From Siphonodentalium dalli (taxonomy: Eukaryota; Mollusca; Scaphopoda; Gadilida; Siphonodentaliidae): a stretch of DNA of 64,000 nt. Position numbers and translations under genes: made by a program. Position 1 is the first letter of the stretch; every line of letters begins with the position of its first letter. The notes below the pieces were generated by a model. The model saw only the letters and a program-made list of their open reading frames with translations, was not told the DNA's origin and searched no databases. Shown here piece after piece: positions 60,201 to 64,000 of the stretch. The stretch is from NCBI GenBank assembly GCA_032622095.1, contig CP136064.1:109602004-109666003 (forward strand), in the 5' to 3' direction.

Positions 60201-62268
60201 GGGGGTACATGTAAAAATAGACCAATTTCATTCTTATTTTCACTGCATGTACATTATACATTTGTTGCATGGTTTCGAGGTTGACGTGAGGAATTATTAA
60301 CCCGAAGAATTAATATTCACCGAGGCAGAGGTGAATATTAACATCCAAGGGTTGATAAATCCTCATGTCAACCTCAAAACCATGCAACAAGTGTTTTATT
60401 ATATGAACTAGGGGCATTCTTTACGTGGTAGCCAATTAGAGTACTACTGTAGGAGTTGAACAGACAAATATGTTCAACAAACAGCAGATTTACTGGAACT
60501 CTCTTCTGGAAATCAACAACAAATGAGTTTTGTAAAAACAATTTTGATTGGCTGGTTGCAAAGCTCTGCGTAACGTGATTGGACAGCCACCTCTTATCCG
60601 TGACGTAACACATATTTTGTTATTAACCCCGCGCCGGGTTAATATCGTGATTTATCAACCCAGCCACTCCAATCAATTACTATAGGGTTCGCGGGAGAAA
60701 ATTAATGATCATATAATAAGTATTAACAAGCAGTCGCAGACGGCGGTATCCCCCGCCGAAATGTGCAGTTGGGGAAGTGCATTCTCAATAATGTTTGCGT
60801 TCTCAGTATGTGCTAAACAAGAGGCGGGATTTTGTCAAAAAGCCTGGCTTGCGAACTCATTTTAGGTACTAGCCATGTGACGTCATCCATTTGCACCAAA
60901 AATAATAAACAAAGCCCAATAACTCTGCTGAAAATATCCGGCCGGACCTGGTTTGCGAACTCGTTCTAGATACTGGTCATGTGAACTCATATACCAAAAA
61001 TCTTTGAAATCCGTTGACAATAGTGGAAATGAGCCCTGTGACGTCGTCCATATGCACACAAAAAAATAAACAAAGTCCAATAACTCTGCTGAAAATATCC
61101 GGCCAGACCTGGTTTGCGAAGTTGTTCTAGATACTGGTCATGTGAACTCATATACCAAAAATCTTTGAAATCCGTTGACATTTGTGGAAATGAGCCCTGT
61201 GACGTCGTCCATATGCACACAAAAAAATAAACAAAGTCCAATAACTCTGCTGAAAATATCCGGCCAGACCTGGTTTGCGAAGTTGTTCTAGATACTGGTC
61301 ATGTGAACTCATATACCAAAAATCTTTGAAATCCGTTGACATTTGTGGAAATGAGCCCTGTGACGTCGTCTATTTGCTATTGGGTAAATTCAACAAAAAT
61401 AATAAACAAAGTCCAATAACTCCGGTAAAAATATCTGGCCGGACCTGGCTTGCGAACTCATTCTAAGTAATGGTCAGGTGAACTCATATACAAAATATCT
61501 TTGAAATCCATTGAGATTTGTGGAAATGAGCCCTGTGATGTCATCTATTTGCTATTTGGTAAATTCGACAAAAATAATAAACAAAGTCCAATAACTCCGG
61601 TAAAAATATCTGGCCAGACCTGGCTTGCGAACTCATTCTAGGTAATGGTCAGGTGAACTCATATACCACAAATCTTTGAAATCCATTTACATTTGTTCAA
61701 GTTATGACTCTTACAAATTCGGGACAGACAGACGGAACCCATTACTATATCCCACGCAAATTAAAAATTTGGCGGGGGATAATAACTCTCCAATAACAAA
61801 ATTTCCTATATTGAAACCATTGTTATGTAAACATTTCTGTTACATTGGCGCTACTCAATTAGATACTAAAGTTTAATCAAAGCTTTATGGTAAACATTGG
61901 AAAAGGTCAAAGCATTGCAAAATATTCAGAAATCATATTCAGACTTAAATATTTGAACTTACTACAAGATTAGCGAAGTTTGTTTACATAACAATGTTTT
62001 CAACACATGGAATTTCATTATCAGAGAACTATCAATAACGAACATAATAACACAGTTTATCTATTTATCTATTTTCTATGTTCTTCTATGTCGTGATGTT
62101 TTTAAAGACTTTTATATTTTTGCACATTTACCGAAGTGCCTTGGGTTCCTTTAAATGTATACTGAAATTAATGGAAGGCCTTGAAACATTGCGAACTCAC
62201 CCAAAAACAAACCGTCCGGCACACATCAGCCAGTAAAGGTTGAATACCGCACCCAATCCAAATATTAT
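34892..62268 (-). CDS. MFSD1: MFSD1-like lysosomal MFS transporter, 3' eleven exons (5' part outside window)
   Basis: Joining 62201-62268, 58124-58232, 55465-55564, 51439-51540, 44671-44782, 43744-43800, 41027-41183, 39052-39149, 37685-37797, 36838-36885 and 34892-34962 on the minus strand gives one open frame of 344 residues plus TGA. It aligns end to end with my memory of vertebrate MFSD1 from TM3 to the C-terminus; every junction keeps frame. Visible landmarks are GRFVFGIGGES (TM4), QNTYAV, IGSTVNMN (TM5), LKDVKDF before TM7, the FGFFIDRTGRN loop between TM8 and TM9, ALWPM and QLGTAYG (TM10), MQSIQNLG (TM11) and the short basic tail. Vertebrate MFSD1 is a 12-TM lysosomal protein reported to export dipeptides and to pair with GLMP; that role is inferred here by homology. 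The N-terminus, TM1-2 and promoter lie past 64000. Introns run from 0.8 to 6.7 kb and are full of MITEs. Confidence 0.95.
35225..35455 (+). repeat. Pyrimidine-rich degenerate minisatellite
   Basis: TTTGCCAAATCC recurs about six times with TTTCCC spacers, strongly strand-biased; downstream of a strong intron splice site but no exon seen. Confidence 0.6.
35589..36382. mobile_element. hAT-like insertion splitting a family F MITE
   Basis: Ends CAGGGTT...AACCCTG, short inverted repeats. It interrupts a family F copy, whose halves are 35540-35588 and 36383-36760. An open frame at 35670-36062 has no recognisable domain. No exact target duplication. Confidence 0.5.
36383..36760. repeat. Family F copy, right part
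   Basis: TGCTTAGGCCTCATCTTCTC to TTCTGCAAATGTCTGGCAC; the left piece is 35540-35588. Confidence 0.75.
36838..36885 (-). CDS. MFSD1: MFSD1-like exon, TM12 (captured residues 306-321)
   Basis: 48-nt exon between acceptor ctctctttcag and donor CACT|gtgagtac. It encodes ALIASVVLYLVNASH, matching LSVVLLYLVNRAQ. Degenerate duplicates of this exon lie just upstream in the intron (36922-36990 and near 37046). Confidence 0.92.
36920..37060 (-). pseudogene. Degenerate tandem copies of an MFSD1-like exon
   Basis: 36922-36990 resembles 36847-36922 (exon 10 and its acceptor side), about 65% by eye; CAATGTGAGGCATTCA at 37043 resembles CAGTGTGAGGCATTCA at 36838. No open frame. Confidence 0.5.
37080..37200. 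repeat. Family A half copy
   Basis: TTAACCCATGCATGATTGG, then one full palindrome ending GAATTGGCCTAAC; in an MFSD1-like intron. Confidence 0.8.
37210..37440 (+). repeat. ACGG-bearing repeat
   Basis: ACCAAATTTCATTCCATTCG followed by ACAGACGGACAGACAGATGG. Confidence 0.65.
37685..37797 (-). CDS. MFSD1: MFSD1-like exon, TM11 to TM12 (captured residues 268-305)
   Basis: Acceptor ctattccag and donor TGTG|gtaagttaaag bound 113 nt. It encodes MQSIQNLGLGVISLAAGAIV then DSKGYLLLEVFFLACLC, matching MQSIQNLGLAIISIIAGMIL and GYLFLEVFFIAC. Confidence 0.95.
38395..38970 (+). repeat. Direct duplication of about 110 bp, 500 bp apart
   Basis: TATGTGGAAAGCC-CATGAT-TAATAA-TTGTTTGTATATACAT at 38880-38990 resembles 38405-38500. 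Confidence 0.6.
38738..38830. repeat. Family B fragment
   Basis: AACCCTTTCTATACTAAATA then GTTCAACAAGTGACGTA; only one arm. Confidence 0.65.
39052..39149 (-). CDS. MFSD1: MFSD1-like exon, TM10 (captured residues 236-267)
   Basis: Acceptor tcatttcag and donor GGAAC|gtaagtaac bound 98 nt. It encodes TIMGMAYSVLASALWPMVSL then PAHQLGTAYG, matching SYSLLACALWPMVAFVVPEH and QLGTAYG of vertebrate MFSD1. It ends with two bases of a Thr codon. Confidence 0.95.
39610..39975. repeat. Family E copy with rearranged centre
   Basis: Ends AAAGGGGGACTGTA and TACAGTCCCCCTTTAA; the ATTATAATTACCATGTTGTT block occurs twice in the same orientation, unlike the copy at 5481. Confidence 0.75.
40090..40185. repeat. 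Relative of the 10190 repeat
   Basis: GACGTAAAATGTCACGCTGT and TACATCAGCACACTGGCAGA match 10230-10340. Confidence 0.7.
40271..40946. mobile_element. TA-flanked TIR element with a nested family D hairpin
   Basis: Inverted ends CTRTATACACCCATCAGTAA; TA at both sides. The interior has repeated aagccc/gggctt and tccccat words. A family D MITE is nested at 40506-40690. A related single end is at about 63487-63600. Confidence 0.7.
40506..40690. mobile_element. Family D hairpin MITE
   Basis: TA on both sides; ends CAGTAATGCCCTAATTAATC. Nested in the TIR element 40271-40946. Confidence 0.9.
41027..41183 (-). CDS. MFSD1: MFSD1-like exon, TM8-TM9 (captured residues 183-235)
   Basis: Acceptor ctccatttacag and donor GCTATG|gtaagttt bound 157 nt. 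It encodes LVYIISAVASPLFGFFIDRT, then GRNIYWVILGVVVTIMCHG and FINPYVAM. FGFFIDRTGRN is the MFS motif A-like loop after TM8. A family C MITE begins 19 bp upstream of the acceptor, so the intron's branch-point region is repeat-derived. Confidence 0.95.
41206..41560. repeat. Family C copy next to an MFSD1-like exon
   Basis: Starts at TTAA 41202-41205 with AGATGCATAATCCGT; right end degraded. Its edge is 19 bp from the acceptor of exon 41027-41183. Confidence 0.8.
41588..41930 (+). repeat. Relative of the 20110 element
   Basis: CAAGAGGTTGCACAACATG, GATACCCCCATGGTGAAAAT and CCAAATTTCATTGAGATCCG; lacks the ACGG run. Confidence 0.75.
42182..42639. mobile_element. Family C perfect-hairpin MITE
   Basis: TTAA at 42178-42181 and 42640-42643. 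The whole element is two arms of about 225 bp in inverted orientation, nearly identical, around a short centre near 42411. Both ends are AGGTACTCAATCCGATCAGA. Confidence 0.92.
42676..43592. repeat. Family B copy split by about 600 bp
   Basis: Left arm at 42676-42770 (TTAACCCATTCTATACT), right arm at 43370-43592 (ending AGAAATGGTTAA). The middle is not part of the family and may be an older insertion. Confidence 0.6.
43744..43800 (-). CDS. MFSD1: MFSD1-like exon, TM7-TM8 loop (captured residues 164-182)
   Basis: Short 57-nt exon between acceptor tctgttccag and donor AACAG|gtaagt. It encodes VFFEMKFDFDPAMANNVN, aligned to the vertebrate VFFTEKFGFSSQAASAINS loop. Split codons at both ends (Leu, Ser) keep frame with its neighbours. 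Confidence 0.92.
44030..44485. mobile_element. Family C MITE
   Basis: TTAA at 44026-44029 and 44486-44489; nearly the same sequence as the copy at 705, with the AACAACAACAACAAC tract. Confidence 0.87.
44671..44782 (-). CDS. MFSD1: MFSD1-like exon, loop and TM7 (captured residues 127-163)
   Basis: Acceptor catttgttgcag and donor GGCTT|gtgagtat bound 112 nt. It encodes EQVSLKDVKDFPLTMWLICI then CVAYYVAIFPFIGLG, matching vertebrate LTDVKDFSLPLWLI and YYVAVFPFIGLG. It follows the 6.7-kb GC-AG intron. Confidence 0.95.
45966..46118. repeat. Short TIR element
   Basis: ATACACTGCGC...GTATAGTAGAATTTGA and, inverted, CAAATCTACTATACACGC...CAGTGTAT. Confidence 0.65.
46255..46324 (+). other. Weak candidate first coding exon, plus strand
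   Basis: ATG opens MNDKQDITIEWRILFIASLA then KYAR before CCAG|gtaagac. It is inside the MFSD1-like intron, next to repeats. I found no second exon. Probably chance. Confidence 0.15.
46380..46475. repeat. Family D half copy
   Basis: CAGTAATGCTCTAAGTAATC through to the centre word GGAAAGCTCTC; the second arm is missing. Confidence 0.85.
46690..48035. mobile_element. Decayed hAT element in the MFSD1-like GC-AG intron
   Basis: The left end has GATGTTCCGATAAT and the right end, inverted, TAGTGATGTTCTGATAAT, a common hAT end. Both subterminal regions carry repeated CCGAT/ATCGG words. The left terminus has a 4-bp insertion and no target duplication is left. A BED-finger remnant is inside. Confidence 0.65.
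47305..47418 (+). pseudogene. BED-type zinc-finger fragment of a hAT transposase
   Basis: Reads MATCRAKK then TSAIWDNFTMSPTDEKALV and stops after D-R-D-Y. The pattern S-x-x-W-x-x-F-x-x-S-P-x-D-x-K is the start of a BED finger as in ZBED and hAT proteins. The C-x-x-C and H-x-x-x-H ligands are missing, so it is broken. It fits the hAT-like ends around it. Confidence 0.6.
48241..48284 (+). repeat. Poly(C) tract, 44 bp
   Basis: 44 uninterrupted C followed by TCCTCC. In the MFSD1-like transcript this is a poly(G) run. Confidence 0.98.
48590..50815 (+). repeat. Array of about 160-bp units with (GGAC)n ends
   Basis: AACAAATCTGAATNTGAGTCAC recurs (48595, 48825, 49245, 49397, 50452, 50613), with (GACG)n at 50715-50755 and a relic near 48920. 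A family F copy is embedded at 49620. Confidence 0.7.
49620..49985. repeat. Family F copy
   Basis: TTAGTGTGTCTGAGGTCCC to CATTCTACAAATGCCAGAC; internal AACTGCTATGGGAGACCTAG. Confidence 0.75.
50926..51151. repeat. Family C half copy
   Basis: Equals one arm of the 42182-42639 hairpin, from CCACTTGATTTTAGAG to GATTGAGTACCTTTAA. Confidence 0.85.
51236..51352. repeat. Family B fragment
   Basis: Inverted arm: AACATTTCCTATGGGGACTA and CTAGCAAAGAAAGGGTT. Confidence 0.65.
51439..51540 (-). CDS. MFSD1: MFSD1-like exon, TM6 and cytoplasmic loop (captured residues 93-126), GC donor
   Basis: Acceptor tgattttcag is followed by 102 nt encoding GGASCLISLMCALVLGFFD then KRNDRILKKEKLSGG. This matches the MFSD1 TM6 end and the loop containing D-x-R-x-x-R-I-L. 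The downstream boundary is CTGGAG|gcaagttg, a GC donor with the strong AG|GCAAGT consensus. The single G left over joins GA of the next exon to make Gly, and the frame continues as EQVSLKDVKDF. No in-frame GT donor nearby gives this join. Confidence 0.92.
51615..51800. repeat. Family A copy, internally deleted
   Basis: Left end TTAATCCTTCCATGACTGG; the first palindrome is deleted, the second is intact; ends CTCCCATCATGAAAAG. It lies about 75 bp upstream of the MFSD1-like exon at 51439-51540. Confidence 0.8.
52070..52620 (+). repeat. Divergent copy of the 20830 array
   Basis: Shares GAAAGTGTCAATGTAGCTCA, GTAACATCCAAGATGG and the TGTAGRGTGTGCC block; units diverged. Confidence 0.7.
53000..54000. 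other. Spacer of the large inverted repeat
   Basis: AT-rich intron sequence, nothing recognised. Confidence 0.5.
54023..54220. mobile_element. 200-bp TIR MITE
   Basis: GGAAAGCCC, ACTGAACTATATGGATTATA and its inverted copy at 54178-54220. Confidence 0.75.
55465..55564 (-). CDS. MFSD1: MFSD1-like exon, TM5-TM6 (captured residues 60-92)
   Basis: Acceptor catatttcag and donor GTTT|gtgagtataa bound 100 nt. It begins GSTVNMNIMNPLY, matching IGSTVNMNLMGWLY of vertebrate MFSD1, then runs through CLGFILLV at the start of TM6. It ends with one base of a Phe codon. Reading past the donor meets unrelated sequence, which supports the splice site. Confidence 0.94.
55575..56475 (+). repeat. Divergent copy of the 20830 array
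   Basis: GAAAGTGTAAGTGACACTGT, four GTAAAATCCAAGATKGCTG-like units, and an AATAGCTCAAACTTGACA end matching AATAGCTCAAACTTACA at 22003. Confidence 0.75.
56770..57285 (+). repeat. Helentron/pearl-like element with terminal hairpin
   Basis: Starts ACAAGAGGTGTACACTCGG; two related units; GACGGACGGACAGACAGACG at about 57190; ends in a hairpin TATACCCCC...GGGGGTATA at 57249-57281. Confidence 0.8.
57425..57648. repeat. Family F copy
   Basis: GTGTCTGTCATTTTCAGAAA to CAAATGACACACTATTTGCA; two inverted GAGGTNCCCAGAGG words. Confidence 0.75.
58124..58232 (-). CDS. MFSD1: MFSD1-like exon, TM4-TM5 (captured residues 23-59)
   Basis: Acceptor attttcag and donor AATT|gtaagtatgg bound 109 nt. The first base completes the Gly codon split from the previous exon. 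It encodes GIGGESLAVAQNTYAV, then KWFHGRELNMVFGLQLSFSR, a near-identical match to the most conserved part of MFSD1. It ends in phase 0 after Ile. Confidence 0.95.
58406..58542. mobile_element. Family D copy, one arm shortened
   Basis: TA both sides; the left arm keeps only about 28 bp, then jumps to TGAGAGCTTTCCG. Confidence 0.88.
58795..58970. repeat. Family H fragment, inverted
   Basis: GTAAATATTTACATTTGTGC, GTGGTTGGAATTTTCGACAA and CAAGTCCACAATATGTCTTT match the inverted family. Confidence 0.65.
59054..59339. mobile_element. Family J foldback MITE with one arm duplicated
   Basis: TTAA at 59050-59053 and 59340-59343; ends CCCTTTCAGTGCCAAGTCCA. The 79-bp arm from TGTATCAACCCATG occurs at 59079 and again at 59158, then once inverted from about 59237. 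Confidence 0.92.
59831..60204. mobile_element. CpG-rich 374-bp TIR element
   Basis: Inverted ends CCC(T/C)GCTGGACAAAACAAGTG with GTA at both sides (59828-59830, 60205-60207), a possible 3-bp duplication. The interior is made of repeated CCGCGGTGTACTTGCC and TTCGGCC words, unlike its AT-rich surroundings. Confidence 0.75.
60262..60396. repeat. Inverted repeat with 60-bp arms
   Basis: GTTGCATGGTTTCGAGGTTG...GGTGAATATTAA and complement; TTAATATTCACC at the centre. A CCGCGCCGGGTTAATATCG relic follows at 60630. Confidence 0.8.
60815..61785 (+). repeat. Tandem array, 163-173 bp units
   Basis: CAATAACTCTGCTGAAAATA occurs near 60917, 61077 and 61241, and as CAATAACTCCGGTAAAAATA near 61413 and 61587. 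It starts with CAAGAGGCGGGAT and ends with GACAGACAGACGGAAC and a TATATCCC...GGGGGATA hairpin. Confidence 0.87.
62201..62268 (-). CDS. MFSD1: MFSD1-like exon, TM3 to start of TM4 (captured residues 1-22)
   Basis: Acceptor ctgatttacag precedes ATAATATTTGG and donor GG|gtgagt follows. The 68-nt exon starts in phase 0 and ends with two bases of a Gly codon. It encodes IIFGLGAVFNLYWLM then GRFVF, matching the vertebrate segment that ends GRFVFG. Phase 0 at its start tells where the next upstream exon must end. I found no further exon between here and 64000. Confidence 0.93.
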
Positions 62269-62668
62269 CTGTAAATCAGAATGTCACATGGTGGATAAAA
62301 TTTGTGGAATTTCATATATCATGCAGTGATAACTAATGGCACATTTGATTGGATAAATTTTTTAGTGAATAATATCCAGGTAATTATAATGAAAAATAAT
62401 ATTGAACTCGGGTCACAATAGTGAACTCTGATGTACAAAGTAGTTAAAATATAGAATGTTCAAAGCATAATATAAACTGGCATTATAGGCATGTGCACAA
62501 CATGTTTATGAATACTAATAGGCATATAAAGAAGAAAATATTCCAGATCTGATATCAGGCTCCTTGTCTGTTTTGAGAATCGCGATAATAGTCAGTAGCA
62601 ATAATAAGGAAGGTTCGCTAATAGATTTGTATTTTATCAAAATGCCAAAAATAAAATTTGGAGGTTAA

Positions 62669-63446
62669 CTCTTTGAACCCTGACGTTCGGAACATTATAT
62701 GGTCCACACCCTGATGTTATATAGCATTTCCACCCTGACGTTATATAGCTTTTCCAATGACGTAACTCGTAATGCTCGTAATTGAGACATATACATGCTC
62801 AACTACATTGTATATGGCAATCTACTATGCTATCTGAACTAGTGTGTGGTGAAATATGTCAAGGTATTTCACAGAGACAGTATATTCCATGTTCAATATA
62901 CATGTATATTATATTGCGGCTCCCTTTGGTCATGCTATATATTTATAACATAATTCTTATCCTTTGCCAATGATAAAATGCTTTTGTCAATGATAAAAGG
63001 CGTTTCTCAAAATGCAGCTCTGTGCATGCGCAAAGAGCCAGCCCCACTGTCACCAATTTGGCTGCTAAAATCCGAGGTACAGATAAGAACATACATGTAC
63101 ATGTGACTCATTCACGAGTGAAAGTAAAAGCACAATTCTAATTGCTTTGATTGCGAAATTTCTAACGAAATACTTCCCCTTTTCTGACGATAAAATGTGA
63201 ATGTTTTTCTCAAAATAGGCATCTGCGCATGCACGAATAAACAGACCCTCTGTCATCAGTTTACCTGTCAAAGTCACATGGGTAAACATGTGTGCAAAGT
63301 AGAAGTAAAACTCTAGTTGATATGTACGTTTATTGTGCTGTAATTTCGTGTCAAATATCGTATGACTTCTGGACTGGTATTCCGGTCTCCCGGGATATAG
63401 GAATATAAGGATTGGACCGGTATTCCTGTCTATCGGGTTCAAAGGG
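62669..63446. mobile_element. 778-bp TTAA-flanked TIR element
   Basis: TTAA at 62665-62668 and 63447-63450. Ends CTCTTTGAACCC and CCCTTTGAACCC in inverted orientation, followed by similar GG-accented blocks ending TGGTCC. It holds a 125-codon minus-strand open frame (63065-63442) without known motifs. Confidence 0.7.
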
Positions 63447-63450
63447 TTAA

Positions 63451-64000
63451 CAGGTCTCGTCCAGGTTATTCTTTAACCATTTCTATACTACCATATACAT
63501 CCGTCAGGAAGCCCACTCACAGATAAGCCCAGTCTGGGTTTTTTACCCTCAATAAAACATGGTGTGGTCCTCATAGATAAGCCCACCCACATTTTTGAGC
63601 ATTTGGAAGGCGAATACAATCATGTCATTCTATCCTGTAGAATAGGAGAAGATATTCAAGCATATCTGTGCTTTTATTTTTTCCAGTTGTTTTTCTTAAT
63701 AAATAAATATGTATAATAGTATGCACTTGTGAATTATACACATATTATTCTATTCTTAGTTGTTGGATCAATCAAAGAGGTATCAAATCATTGAAATCAA
63801 ATGATGTGTCACTTATTGTTCACACCTCTCTCAGAGTAAATCCAATGGGAGGTGGAGTAATGACTTGGTGTTTTAGTATGTTCACCTGCTTCTCACTGTT
63901 CTGTTTTTATAAGAATTATCTTGATCAGTAAGCAGTAGTGTAACTAATTTAACTGGTGAACTCATACAACCCTGGTGTGTTTACAAATTAATCCTAAAAT
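63451..64000. other. Right edge
   Basis: One end of the 40271 family at about 63487-63600, then AT-rich sequence. No MFSD1-like exon found. Confidence 0.5.

Noticed and set aside
63065-63442. 125-codon minus-strand frame
   Set aside because: It starts in the terminal repeat of the TTAA element and has no known motif; kept only as a note there.

Overview
The window is AT-rich, repeat-dense eukaryotic DNA. Genes have short exons and kilobase introns, and there is no bacterial-style gene layout. Dispersed repeats resemble those of lophotrochozoan, especially molluscan, genomes: tandem units of about 160 bp next to (ACGG)n microsatellites, a 3' hairpin of the TACCCCC type, and frequent TACATGTA. 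A marine mollusc is the best guess; the species cannot be named from the sequence.

The one gene I can reconstruct with confidence lies on the minus strand from 62268 down to 34892. Eleven exons join in one frame (1,035 nt, 344 codons plus stop) and match the lysosomal major-facilitator protein MFSD1 from transmembrane segment 3 to the C-terminus. The 5' exons must lie beyond position 64000. One intron (51438-44783) uses a GC-AG donor, and the reading frame supports this. A 1.7-kb TIR transposon with a target duplication sits 25 bp past the stop codon and carries the first AATAAA signal.

A second, poorly resolved minus-strand gene may occupy about 14.8 kb to 2.9 kb. It has an exon with most of a CAP-Gly domain (9668-9777), a possible first exon at 14595-14752 with a CYLD-like peptide, and two splice-flanked exon candidates (6550-6600, 2931-2995).

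Most of the rest is mobile DNA. There are several TTAA-flanked MITE families (palindromic families A, B, C, E and J), TA-flanked hairpin MITEs (family D), hAT-like elements with 8-bp duplications (17408-18530, 29861-30729), a decayed hAT with a BED-finger remnant (46690-48035), Helentron/pearl-like tandem arrays (20.8-22.0, 48.6-50.8, 56.8-57.3, 60.8-61.8 kb), and TIR elements with no recognised transposase (7371-8325, 33192-34866, 59831-60204, 40271-40946).

The most unusual item is a GC-richer block at 27696-29365, flanked by a perfect 15-bp direct repeat. It holds an open Ser/Pro-rich frame, a 162-bp tandem region with paired TACCCGC motifs spaced exactly 13 bp apart, and a CCAAT/TATA promoter-like segment followed at once by a hammerhead-ribozyme-like fold. 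I read it as a 5'-truncated, target-primed retroelement related to Penelope-like elements or retrozymes.
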